In this document: positions 20,675 to 28,790 of the stretch, one piece after another
Layout: every line of letters starts with the position of its first letter
Position numbering within the stretch: the stretch's first letter is position 1
Origin: a virus
DNA length: 40,632 bases
Direction: 5' to 3' (one strand)
Virus record (IMG/VR): IMGVR_UViG_3300005095_000152
Location: 1-40,632 of that record
Notes under the pieces: generated by a model
Told to the model about the DNA's origin: nothing
Databases searched by the model: none
Seen by the model: only the letters and a program-made list of their open reading frames with translations
Made by a program: the position numbers and the translations under genes

Positions 20675-20696
20675 TGCCTACTCCTTACTTTTAGTA

Positions 20697-20719
20697 ATTA
20701 TAATCTATTTAAGCTTAAT
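20697..20719 (-). promoter_or_regulatory. Promoter of terS-terL
   Basis: Minus strand: ATTAAG (20719-20714), 11 nt, TATAAT (20702-20697). It shares its first base with the divergent late promoter on the other strand. Confidence 0.72.
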
Positions 20720-20741
20720 TTAAGGTTAAATATGCTATAAT
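20719..20741 (+). promoter_or_regulatory. Main late promoter (structural block)
   Basis: Plus strand: TTTAAG (20719-20724), 11 nt, TATAAT (20736-20741), 29 bp before the scaffold start. It is back-to-back with the terS promoter, so one 45-bp region would fire both virion blocks. Confidence 0.78.
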
Positions 20742-20770
20742 GTACTAAAATAATGTATTGGAGGTTAAAT

Positions 20771-21442
20771 ATGCCGGGTAATCCAGAGGAAAAGGCTGCT
20801 ACCCTTGACAAGAAGTCTCAAGGTCAGAGTACGGAAACACAAGAGGAAATTGATTGGAAAGCTAAGTATGAGGAAGCTGAAAAGCGTCGACGCGACACTC
20901 AAGCTGCCTACACTAAGTCAAGACAAGAGCTTAAAATGCTTAAAGCTGAGCGCGAAGCTTTGGAAAAACAAGTTCTGCAGCTTGACTTGAGTGTGAAGCA
21001 GACTGATGAGCTTGAAGAACTCAAGTTCCAAGACCCTGACAAATGGAGACAAGAGGTTAACCGACTTGAAGAGGAAGCCAAAAAAGCTAAGTTGGAGGCC
21101 CTTAACCAAGCTACAAACGAGGCTAAGACAAAAGCTGAACTTGAGCATAGATTGGAAGTGCTGGAGGAGTTTCAGAAAGCACATCCGGAGGTGCATATTG
21201 ACGATGAAGTTATCGCTAACGACATCCCTCCACGCATCACCAAGAAGCTTGAGAATGGCGAAATTAGCTTCGAAGAATTTCTTGACGAGGTACACGGTTA
21301 TCTGACCACACCTAAGAAAGTAGCTGCAGGAGAAGAACCTCCTAAACAGGTGAATTTAGGTAAAGTGGGCGGTAGAGATACTGCTTCAGAACATGCGGTG
21401 AGTGAGGACATTGTAGCCTCATATCAAAATGAAGTGTACTAA
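20771..21442 (+). CDS. Capsid scaffolding protein
   Basis: The ATG at 20771 is preferred because GGAGG lies 6 nt upstream. The 223-aa protein is almost wholly charged helix: a long coiled coil from about residue 30 to 140 (repeated K/E with L spacing), then a helical C-terminal domain and a short tail. It comes immediately before the major capsid gene, the standard place for a scaffold. Composition and position, not motifs, support the call. Confidence 0.85.
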   Translation: MPGNPEEKAATLDKKSQGQSTETQEEIDWKAKYEEAEKRRRDTQAAYTKSRQELKMLKAEREALEKQVLQLDLSVKQTDELEELKFQDPDKWRQEVNRLEEEAKKAKLEALNQATNEAKTKAELEHRLEVLEEFQKAHPEVHIDDEVIANDIPPRITKKLENGEISFEEFLDEVHGYLTTPKKVAAGEEPPKQVNLGKVGGRDTASEHAVSEDIVASYQNEVY

Positions 21443-21452
21443 GGAGCAATAA

Positions 21453-22565
21453 ATGGCTACAGCAGTAGTAGATATGAATAGCGATTTGGTGAGAAAGAAA
21501 TGGCTGCGTGAAGGACTTATCCAGGGCGCATCTAAATCTATCTTTGGTCCCTATATGGGTAACAGTAAAGATGCAATCGTTTATCAGGCAAATAACCTGA
21601 ATGCATCAGATGGGCATACTGTAGTATTTGACTTTGATGGTAATCTGTCTAACAGAGCTATTAAAGGTAAAGATACAGCAGTTGGTAAAGGTGAACAGAA
21701 GAAAAAGTTCAGTGACAAGATTACAGTTGAGCGTTACAGACTCGTTGTGGACAACGGTGATGCATTTGATGGTGTAAACATTGGCGACTTGAGCATCACA
21801 CAACACAGCAACAGTAGAGCAGGACTGGCCGATCTTTTCATCCGTTTCAAAGACCAGGCATTGATCGATGCTGCACAAGGTAATCTGGGACAGGCACCAT
21901 CACATACTATTGACCTCGGAAGTACATTCGATATCAATAGCTTGACTGACATCGAGACTAAGCTTAAAACTGGTACAGGTTTCACAACTGGTGGTACTCG
22001 TAGACCTCCTGAGCCGTTTAAAACAGCTAACGGACAAAAAATCTGGTTGTTTGCAGTAGATGCGGCTATGGCAGGTAAACTTAAAAAGTCTGCTGGTTAT
22101 CAGTCTCTCGTATATCAAGGTGACGTAAGAGGTAACAACAACCGTGCGATTTCCGGTATCATCGGTAAACTGGGTAATCTTCTTATTGTTGAGTGGGATA
22201 ACTTCTTCGGTGAGACAGATAGTGGTAATCCTTGGGGATTGAACAGTTCAGATATTGAAGTTGCAGGTCTTCGTCAGTATGATGTAACTAACAAAGTGTG
22301 GACAGGACAGCCTAGATTTGATTATAGCTCAGACTTGAAGTCTCGTGGACTTATCCTTGGAGCTGGTGCGCTGCAAATGGCGTTCGGTAAGATGCCTGAC
22401 TATAAGTGGAAAGAGTCGGAAGACTTCGGAATCAAATCTGAGTCCGCGATGGAGTTCTGGATGAATGTCAAGAAGACTAAGCTTCTGGCAGAGAATGGTG
22501 ACTACAAAGCTGCGAAAGTAGCTAACCTTGACTGGGGTGTTGTAGTTGTAGATGTTGAAGTGTAA
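21453..22565 (+). CDS. Major capsid protein (N4-gp56/DUF4043-like)
   Basis: HK97-fold coat protein of 370 aa. The K-K-W-L-R-E-G-L start, the G-H-T-V-V-F-D-F-D-G-N-L-S strand, the K-G-K-D segment and K-K-K-F-S-D-K-I-T-V-E-R-Y-R-L fit the N4-gp56/DUF4043 family of major capsid proteins. AAGGAG precedes the ATG. Codon use differs from the neighbours (more CGT and GGT), as expected for the most highly expressed gene. Confidence 0.9.
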   Translation: MATAVVDMNSDLVRKKWLREGLIQGASKSIFGPYMGNSKDAIVYQANNLNASDGHTVVFDFDGNLSNRAIKGKDTAVGKGEQKKKFSDKITVERYRLVVDNGDAFDGVNIGDLSITQHSNSRAGLADLFIRFKDQALIDAAQGNLGQAPSHTIDLGSTFDINSLTDIETKLKTGTGFTTGGTRRPPEPFKTANGQKIWLFAVDAAMAGKLKKSAGYQSLVYQGDVRGNNNRAISGIIGKLGNLLIVEWDNFFGETDSGNPWGLNSSDIEVAGLRQYDVTNKVWTGQPRFDYSSDLKSRGLILGAGALQMAFGKMPDYKWKESEDFGIKSESAMEFWMNVKKTKLLAENGDYKAAKVANLDWGVVVVDVEV

Positions 22566-22575
22566 GGAGTAAGCG

Positions 22576-22956
22576 ATGGCAGATCTTAGAAGAGTAGGAT
22601 TGAACAACCAGAAGAGAGGTGTAGGTGTAAGCATAGGAGATGCTTGCCCTACAGAAGATAATGTACTGTTTAACCTTCCTCAGAATGTAATGGTTACTAG
22701 TGTAGCTATTGTAACTAAAGAGGCTGATACATCAAGTGGAGCTACTATGGATGTAGAGGTAGATGGTACAGTCATCGGAGATGAGCTTAAAGTAGATGCA
22801 GTAGGTGTAGATAAAAAAGATGCGGCAGTATACTTTGATACAGGAGGAGCTGTAAGTATTAAACCTGGAAGCACTGCACCTGGAGGAGACGGATCAGTTC
22901 GTTTGGTTGTTGAGTATATTGAGCTGGATAAGCTATCTGGTGAGTATACAGACTAG
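22576..22956 (+). CDS. Small capsid-associated (possible decoration) protein
   Basis: 126-aa beta-rich, glycine- and valine-rich protein (M-D-V-E-V-D-G-T-V-I-G-D, A-V-Y-F-D-T-G-G-A-V-S-I-K-P-G). It follows the capsid gene with AAGGAG before its ATG and is followed by a strong hairpin. Size, composition and place fit a head decoration or head-fibre protein. No named family recognised. Confidence 0.6.
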   Translation: MADLRRVGLNNQKRGVGVSIGDACPTEDNVLFNLPQNVMVTSVAIVTKEADTSSGATMDVEVDGTVIGDELKVDAVGVDKKDAAVYFDTGGAVSIKPGSTAPGGDGSVRLVVEYIELDKLSGEYTD

Positions 22957-22992
22957 TTATGTAGCCCTCCTAGGAGGGTTACCTTAACTAGT
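22952..22992 (+). terminator. Strong hairpin after the capsid gene pair (partial terminator or processing site)
   Basis: Outer arms ACTAGTT / AACTAGT and inner arms GTAGCCCTC / GAGGGTTAC around CTAG form a stem of about 16 bp with small bulges. It starts inside the stop codon of the 22576 gene and has only a weak T-stretch after it. It probably reduces transcription or protects the 3' end of the abundant capsid mRNA. Confidence 0.6.
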
Positions 22993-23008
22993 TTGAAAGG
23001 AGAATAAA

Positions 23009-24085
23009 TTGAGCAGAATTGCAGACATACTCCTAAGAGCTAGAGATTCTCTATCAGACCCAAAAGGCCAAAGATGGTCAGACGATAGACTCTTAAGACT
23101 TTTAGATGAGGCACAGAAAGATATAGTTAGAAGAGCGAAGCTACTTAGAGCTAAGACTGTTATATATGTTATTGAAGGGCAAAATACATATAAACTACCC
23201 GAAGATTTACTTCAGCTAACCAGGGTACTGGTAGATGATAGAAAAGTGGACTTAACCAACCATGAGGATTTGGATGAGCGAAACCCTATATGGGAGGTTG
23301 AGGAAGGTGAGATTATAAATGTTGTCATAGATAGACGTAATCGGCATATCCTCAAAACATACAAGATTCCAGTGTATGTAGAAAAGCTAGCTGTGTACGA
23401 ATTTAAAAATGCAGGCTATTTAGAGGATATCACATATCAACCCGATAGCGATTTTGGTATCTTGGTCGATGGTGAGGAAGGAGATAGTTTTACTTCTACT
23501 TGTCCACTAGACCCTACATGCGGTGTAACTTCTGACGGTAAATTGGTTGTTAATGTATATGATGAGGATGGCAATTATATAGGTCAAATTGAGTACGATT
23601 TCGAGCTTGATAGCGATTACGGAGTAGTAGGCGCAATTACTGACCTTTCTAAGGATGTATTAGTTAGAGATAGCACCTATGGGTTTGTATCTGACTTGAC
23701 TGATTTTGAATTTTCTTCTGATTATGGTGTAGTTGTAAGCTTTCAGGATGATGATATAGATGTGGAGAATATGAATTCAGACTTGGGAGAGATTACCGAT
23801 ATTACTGAGTCTGACACTAAACTAATTGTGTATTATACTAAGAAACCTTCTACCATTAAAAGTCTAGATGATGAACTTGAGATAGATAGTTCCTTCGATA
23901 CAGCGTTAAAATATTATATAGTGGGTAAAGCTTTGCGTGATGATATGGATACTATGAATAGGCAAGTTGGTAATGAGGAGCTTCAATTCTACATGAGGGA
24001 ATTAAATGAAGCCATTAAAGATGATATGCATGATTTTGTGCGTGCAGGTAAAAATTATGAAGTAAAATACAGAGGAGGATTGTAA
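23009..24085 (+). CDS. Head-to-tail adaptor with internal repeat insertion
   Basis: The TTG start has AAAGGAG six bases upstream; no better ATG is seen. The 358-aa N-terminus (I-L-L-R-A-R-D-S-L-S-D, R-W-S-D-D-R-L-L-R-L-L-D-E-A-Q) matches the pattern of phage connector/adaptor proteins (DUF6682-like). The C-terminus (D-T-A-L-K-Y-Y-I-V-G-K-A-L-R) is of the same type. Between residues 145 and 266 a module with a repeated D-S-D-Y-G-x-V signature occurs about five times, which looks like inserted short beta repeats exposed on the neck. Confidence 0.78.
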   Translation: MSRIADILLRARDSLSDPKGQRWSDDRLLRLLDEAQKDIVRRAKLLRAKTVIYVIEGQNTYKLPEDLLQLTRVLVDDRKVDLTNHEDLDERNPIWEVEEGEIINVVIDRRNRHILKTYKIPVYVEKLAVYEFKNAGYLEDITYQPDSDFGILVDGEEGDSFTSTCPLDPTCGVTSDGKLVVNVYDEDGNYIGQIEYDFELDSDYGVVGAITDLSKDVLVRDSTYGFVSDLTDFEFSSDYGVVVSFQDDDIDVENMNSDLGEITDITESDTKLIVYYTKKPSTIKSLDDELEIDSSFDTALKYYIVGKALRDDMDTMNRQVGNEELQFYMRELNEAIKDDMHDFVRAGKNYEVKYRGGL

Positions 24086-24690
24086 TGGCGGGTCAAAGAA
24101 TTATTAGTAAACAGTTGGCGGGAGCAGAAGATTTATTGTTGGATGCTTCAGGAGAGTCTACAGTTACTCAACAGAGAGCTGGAGGTATCAAAACTATCAC
24201 AAAAGTTAATGCTGAAAGTATTCCTTTTGAAGGTAAATTTGGCAGGGATGATTTTAAGTCTATAGGAGAGGTGTTAAAGGCTAAAATTGGAGTGGTAGCT
24301 ACAATTGATGAGCTTAAAGCTGCTAATAATGAAATATATTATACAATATATGTCACCGACTCATCCCGAGGAGGGTTATTTGTATACGATGCAGAAAAGC
24401 TTAAAGAAGAAGCTAATGAAGGTACTATATTTGCTTCGCTTTACGACTCTCTAAGTAACAAAGGTTGCTATATTCGGGAATGTAAGGAAGTGGAAGCTGA
24501 GTGGTTTGGAGACTTAAATATGCAGAATACCTACATTAAAGCAGCGAGTTTAGGCTTACCTGTTAAGGTAAGACCAGGCAGCTACACTATTGATGAAGAC
24601 TCCGAAGATTTAAGTGAGTATAAATTTTATAGTTTCGGTGATGTAGAAATTAGTAGTCACAGCACATTGACAGTTACATCTTTAGTGTGA
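24085..24690 (+). CDS. Short tail-fibre/anchor protein, truncated paralogue of the tailspike
   Basis: 201 aa. Residues 1-165 parallel the N-terminus of the 36148 tailspike: I-x-K-Q-L-A-G-x-E-D-L-L-L, G-I-K-x-I-T-K, V-V-A-T-I-x-x-L, V-T-D-x-x-R-G-G, E-G-T-x-F and A-x-W-F-G. It then enters the first turn of a beta-helix (A-A-S-L-G-L-P-V-K-V-R-P-G-S-Y-T-I) and stops. It therefore has the virion anchor without a receptor or enzyme domain. It may be an adaptor for the longer spike, or a remnant of an older one. Overlaps its neighbours on both sides by a few bases. Confidence 0.75.
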   Translation: MAGQRIISKQLAGAEDLLLDASGESTVTQQRAGGIKTITKVNAESIPFEGKFGRDDFKSIGEVLKAKIGVVATIDELKAANNEIYYTIYVTDSSRGGLFVYDAEKLKEEANEGTIFASLYDSLSNKGCYIRECKEVEAEWFGDLNMQNTYIKAASLGLPVKVRPGSYTIDEDSEDLSEYKFYSFGDVEISSHSTLTVTSLV

Positions 24691-24698
24691 GATTGTAC

Positions 24699-25100
24699 AT
24701 GACAGAAGAGAAAATGGTAGAAGTTATCATTGAGCACGACCAAGCTCTAAAGACTGTAGCCAAAGCGATAGATACACTGGCAGAGGAGGCTAAGCAATCG
24801 AATATGAAACTGGATTCTATCGTAGTATCTATGAGTAAGCAGGAGCTGATTCTGGAAAAGATCACAAACATAGAGAACCGTACAAAGGATAGTTTTAATA
24901 GGGTACATGCCAGAATTAAGGATATTAAACAGGTGCAAGATGTAGGTTGTACTCCGTTACAGCTAAGTATTCAAAACAGTTCAGCTATAGCTTCGAGAGT
25001 AGATAAGGTGGAAAAGCACATTATTTGGATTTCTAGAACATTGATCGGAGCTATGGTTACTGGTTCCATAGGTCTGTTATTCTATTTAGTTAAAGGATAA
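24699..25100 (+). CDS. XhlA-like membrane protein: coiled coil plus C-terminal TM
   Basis: About 133 aa from the ATG at 24699 (GTG at 24687 is an alternative). The first 100 residues form a charged helical coiled coil. The end, R-V-D-K-V-E-K-H-I-I-W-I-S-R-T-L-I-G followed by a hydrophobic stretch to Y-L-V-K-G, is one transmembrane segment. This layout is that of haemolysin XhlA-type proteins, which aid holins. The gene sits among the tail genes, far from the lysis cassette, so a virion or entry role is also possible. Confidence 0.6.
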   Translation: MTEEKMVEVIIEHDQALKTVAKAIDTLAEEAKQSNMKLDSIVVSMSKQELILEKITNIENRTKDSFNRVHARIKDIKQVQDVGCTPLQLSIQNSSAIASRVDKVEKHIIWISRTLIGAMVTGSIGLLFYLVKG

Positions 25101-25103
25101 GTT

Positions 25104-27182
25104 ATGCAGTTAAGAACTTTTACAGCTGGCTTAAACACTCGATTAGCTCCTCAACTAATTAATCCTGCGGAGTCGGTAAAGCTGCATAATGTAGACATCA
25201 CCGCAGGCATTTTGCAGCCTATTAAAGGGTTATCTTCTACGAACATTAAAAGTGATAAGTATTTCTATGGCTGGAGAGGTGAATGGTTTAGCTCTATCCA
25301 TTATAGAGATTATTTAGAGTACAGAGACCTGCTGCTGTGGACTGAAGAAGGTACATATCCTAAAAAGTACGATGGTAAAGATATTAGACGTTTAGGTATT
25401 GTGAAACCTAGCAATAAACTTAAGCTTACAGTTACAGAAGCTCCGACATTTGATGCTATAGAAGAACCACAAGCTCATACTATTCCCAATGTTAAGTATG
25501 CTAAATTTGAAAGTACTTCAGGAGGAGATCTGACTCCAGGTGAGTATGAGTATGCGTTTATAAATAAGGAGGAGGGGATAACTTCTAAACCTTACGAAGT
25601 AACTGCTACTGTAAACGATGGAGATAGTGCACTGAAGATTAGCTCTTTTGAAGGAGTGGAAGGTACAGTCTATATATACAGAAAGTACAACGACGAATAT
25701 AGGTTAGTAGGTAGCACTAGCGACGATTATACGGATGATACTTTGGATATATCTTCTAATGAGGTACTTACCGAGAAGGAGATATTTCCGTTAGGTGCTT
25801 TTATGGATTATGCTTATGATGTATATGATGAGGATACAGAACTTAGACATCAAGAGTTTAGATATTTGACATTATCTTCAGAGGAAAAGACATATAAAAT
25901 TACGTTGGGAGCGACAGCAAGCAAGCCTGTTAAACTGTATAGAAAGTACGAAGATGAGTTTATTGAGATTTCCGAGGTTGATGATACTTACGAAATAAGT
26001 GGAGAAGTAAAACCTCCTGAGGAGAAGTATCTATCAGGTATATATCAGTACTGCTATACTTACTACAATGAAGAAGATGGCACAGAGTCCCAACCTTCTG
26101 AATATTCCGATGAGGTGGATATTAATAACGGTATAGTTTATGTGGAAGGTTTAGAGTCCTCTTCAGACGAGCAAGTAACGCATAAACAATTATATCGTAT
26201 GGGTGGGACTTTGACCGTAATGAGTAGAGTGTTAACAACGACAGCAGTTAGATTAACCGACAATTATGCAGATGTAGATATTGATGGTTATATACTGGAT
26301 AGTTTTAATAACAAAGAAGCACCTACAGGGCTACTCTACTTGACAGAAGCTTACGCTATATTCTTTGGAGCTCTGAAAGATAAGTTATGCTTTAGTGAGA
26401 TAGGTAATCCTAATTATTGGTCTGAGTATAATTTTATAGATTTCGATGCAGACATCACAGGTATAGGTGTGGTGCCTAATGGGCTTATAATCTTTACAAA
26501 ACTTAAAACATATATAATTACTGGTACAAACTCCTCCACTTTTGTGAAACATTTAGTTAGTGGAGAGCAAGGCTGTTTAAGCCATAAGTCTATTCAATAC
26601 GCTCAGAATAGTTTAATTTGGGCGTCTAATGATGGACTATGTGCCACAGTAGGAGGTGAAGTTAAAGTAGTGACACAGTTCCAGCTGGGTAAGCTTGTAC
26701 TGGAAGGAATAGAGCAATCTGCTGTTTACGATGAAGTGTACTATGTATTACATAGTGAAGGTATGCTAGCTCTAGATTTTAGGTATGGTAACAGTCTTTA
26801 CACTCTAGACTTTAACTTGCAGTATATGGAAAAGTACCAAGATGAACTATATGGATATAAAGAAGGTTACCTATATAAACTATTTCAAGGAGAGCCTGTA
26901 GAGTGGAGCTATATTTCAGGGGATTTAGTAGATGGAGCAGCTACCGTACATAAGCTATACAATGATTTTTATGTAGCATATGAAGGCTATATAGAGGGGA
27001 GCCTATATATCGATGATTTGAAGGTAGCTGATTTAGAGCTTGAAAGTGAAAGTTTCGCAGTTGCTGATATAGCTATACCTCAGCAATTTCAACGAGGATA
27101 TAAACTTAAAATAGCTCTGCAGGGTACAGGTAAGGTGCACGAAATTGAGTATAAGATAGTAGGTAGACAAAATGGCAAATAG
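25104..27182 (+). CDS. Tail nozzle / stabilisation protein (tail tubular protein B-like)
   Basis: The 692-aa beta-rich protein begins L-R-T-F-T-A-G-L-N-T-R-L-A-P and contains repeated propeller-like segments (E-G-T-V-Y-I-Y-R-K-Y-N-D-E-Y-R-L, then V-K-L-Y-R-K-Y-E-D-E-F) and central strands such as F-F-G-A-L-K-D-K-L-C-F-S-E-I-G-N-P-N-Y-W. These fit the large nozzle or stabilisation proteins of podoviruses. It follows the adaptor and fibre genes. AAAGGATAAGTT precedes its ATG. Confidence 0.75.
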   Translation: MQLRTFTAGLNTRLAPQLINPAESVKLHNVDITAGILQPIKGLSSTNIKSDKYFYGWRGEWFSSIHYRDYLEYRDLLLWTEEGTYPKKYDGKDIRRLGIVKPSNKLKLTVTEAPTFDAIEEPQAHTIPNVKYAKFESTSGGDLTPGEYEYAFINKEEGITSKPYEVTATVNDGDSALKISSFEGVEGTVYIYRKYNDEYRLVGSTSDDYTDDTLDISSNEVLTEKEIFPLGAFMDYAYDVYDEDTELRHQEFRYLTLSSEEKTYKITLGATASKPVKLYRKYEDEFIEISEVDDTYEISGEVKPPEEKYLSGIYQYCYTYYNEEDGTESQPSEYSDEVDINNGIVYVEGLESSSDEQVTHKQLYRMGGTLTVMSRVLTTTAVRLTDNYADVDIDGYILDSFNNKEAPTGLLYLTEAYAIFFGALKDKLCFSEIGNPNYWSEYNFIDFDADITGIGVVPNGLIIFTKLKTYIITGTNSSTFVKHLVSGEQGCLSHKSIQYAQNSLIWASNDGLCATVGGEVKVVTQFQLGKLVLEGIEQSAVYDEVYYVLHSEGMLALDFRYGNSLYTLDFNLQYMEKYQDELYGYKEGYLYKLFQGEPVEWSYISGDLVDGAATVHKLYNDFYVAYEGYIEGSLYIDDLKVADLELESESFAVADIAIPQQFQRGYKLKIALQGTGKVHEIEYKIVGRQNGK

Positions 27183-27669
27183 TACATTTATAAAGGTACC
27201 GTATAATGTAGATGAGCCGGCTACTCTGCGTCGCTTCTTGGAGTTGCTTATAGAGAAGTTAGATGAAGCTTTCGGTAATCGAGGGGGTGAAGGATTTACT
27301 ACAGATGAGGAGTTTAAAGTTACAGCAAGAAATCTATTTGATATAGTAGAGGAGTTGAGTAAGGAGAGTTCTACATATGTAAAACTGGATGGCAGTAGGC
27401 TTATTGAAGCTCCTCTGCAATACGCTAAGAATTATGATTTGCAGCACGACAAAGCTCTAGTATACAAAAAATTTATAGAGGACCAAGCTTATACTAGTAA
27501 CCCTAAACAGGATGGAATAGCTGATATATCTTTGCCTGTGGTAGTTGCCAGTGATGATTACACTAAAGAAGAGCTGCAAGAGTTGGCAAATCAAATTCAA
27601 GATTTACAAGCTACCCTGAACAATATGCTGGAAGCTTTAAGATTATCTAACATTCTAAGGAAAGTTTAA
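27172..27669 (+). CDS. Hypothetical virion protein
   Basis: 165 aa, overlapping the nozzle gene by 11 nt. Mostly helical: L-R-R-F-L-E-L-L-I-E-K-L-D-E-A-F at the start, and a terminal coiled coil (E-E-L-Q-E-L-A-N-Q-I-Q-D-L-Q-A-T-L). Position among tail genes suggests a small tail or fibre-linking part. No family recognised. Confidence 0.7.
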   Translation: MANSTFIKVPYNVDEPATLRRFLELLIEKLDEAFGNRGGEGFTTDEEFKVTARNLFDIVEELSKESSTYVKLDGSRLIEAPLQYAKNYDLQHDKALVYKKFIEDQAYTSNPKQDGIADISLPVVVASDDYTKEELQELANQIQDLQATLNNMLEALRLSNILRKV

Positions 27670-27687
27670 GGTTTAATAGAGTAAAAT
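27665..27687 (+). promoter_or_regulatory. Internal late promoter before the GNAT gene
   Basis: TTTAAG (27665-27670), 11 nt, TAAAAT (27682-27687) on the plus strand. It overlaps the stop of the previous gene and lies 17 bp upstream of the GNAT start. The -10 matches TATAAT at five of six positions. Confidence 0.55.
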
Positions 27688-27704
27688 GTTAATAAGGAGT
27701 ATGT

Positions 27705-28106
27705 ATGTATATCGCAGAAGTAATGAAGAAATTTGCTCCTTTGAACGGAGCTGATATCCCAGTAGCTGATAATATAAATGAATTGGCTGAGGAACTTATA
27801 AGTAACAACAACGTAATAGCTTTGCAGGAAGAGGGTAAAGGAGTGATACTAGGTATACTATACCCTCATTTTCTTAATCCTTCTATGATAGTAGCTCAGG
27901 AGATAGGTTGGTGGGTAGAGCCTGAGTATAGGAATACATCGCTAGCAATTAGATTACTGAAAAAGTTTGAAGCAGAGGCAGCTGATAGGGGAGCTTCTAA
28001 GGTTATTATGATTAGCTTAGAATCTCAGGAGCCTGCTAAAGTAGGTTCTATATATCAACGAATGGGTTATAGGTTGATAGAGCATAACTATATAAAGGAG
28101 ATATGA
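27705..28106 (+). CDS. GNAT-family N-acetyltransferase
   Basis: This 133-aa protein has the GNAT core: a beta strand I-G-W-W-V-E-P-E-Y-R-N, the acetyl-CoA loop region R-N-T-S-L-A-I-R-L-L-K-K-F-E, a strand V-I-M-I-S-L-E, and the final Y-Q-R-M-G-Y-R-L-I-E. Similar GNAT-like genes lie next to ejection genes in T7-like phages. AAGGAG precedes its ATG, and it has its own promoter-like motif. Substrate unknown; it might modify a virion or host protein during infection. Confidence 0.85.
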   Translation: MYIAEVMKKFAPLNGADIPVADNINELAEELISNNNVIALQEEGKGVILGILYPHFLNPSMIVAQEIGWWVEPEYRNTSLAIRLLKKFEAEAADRGASKVIMISLESQEPAKVGSIYQRMGYRLIEHNYIKEI

Positions 28107-28780
28107 TGGCAATTTCAATGGGAGCAGCATTACTAGGTTCGGCAGCTATAGGTGCAGCTACTTCCTATGCTTCAGCAAACGCAGCAGGTGACGCTGCTGA
28201 TGCTTCAGCGGCAGCTCAGGATAGGGCATCGCAGAGAGAGTACGTAGTCGCTATGCGGCAACAAGATTTTAACGAGCAACAATATGCAGACTGGAAAGCT
28301 ATATATGGCGATACTGAGCATAATTTGGGAGAATACTACAATAGATTAGACCCCGACAAATTTGCCTCTTTAGGGCTGCAAAATATTCAAAGAGAGTATC
28401 AGAAGAGCAGTGAGAATGTTCAGCGTACACTAGCGCAGAGAGGTTTGTCAGGTAGTGGTATCGAAGCGGCTAGCTTGACCTCACTAGAGGCGGCTAAAGC
28501 TCAAAGCATGGCTAACACTAGGACTATGGCAGAGGATCAGGTAGCTCAGTCTCAGATGAACTTTTTAGGTTTGGGCTTAGGTCAAAGAACTAGTATTCAA
28601 GGTAATATCAACAATGCGTACAACAATCAGATTGGTGTACTACAAAATCAAGCAAATCAACAAGGTCAAAGATTCCTACAAGCTTCGCAGCAAGAAGCGC
28701 AAGCTTGGAACTCCTTTGGAAATGTAATTGGTCAAGGTATGCAAGCGTATGCAATGAACAGTTACTTGCAGTCTAAATAA
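28103..28780 (+). CDS. Ejection (internal virion) protein, small
   Basis: 225 aa. The N-terminus has an Ala/Gly-rich hydrophobic helix (A-A-L-L-G-S-A-A-I-G-A-A-T-S-Y). A Q/N/A-rich helical body follows with R-T-L-A-Q-R-G-L-S-G-S-G-I-E, a motif typical of podovirus DNA-injection proteins. The ATG overlaps the GNAT stop (an adjacent ATG is equally good). It precedes the large NlpC/P60 ejection protein. Confidence 0.75.
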   Translation: MMAISMGAALLGSAAIGAATSYASANAAGDAADASAAAQDRASQREYVVAMRQQDFNEQQYADWKAIYGDTEHNLGEYYNRLDPDKFASLGLQNIQREYQKSSENVQRTLAQRGLSGSGIEAASLTSLEAAKAQSMANTRTMAEDQVAQSQMNFLGLGLGQRTSIQGNINNAYNNQIGVLQNQANQQGQRFLQASQQEAQAWNSFGNVIGQGMQAYAMNSYLQSK

Positions 28781-28790
28781 GGAGTAGGTA

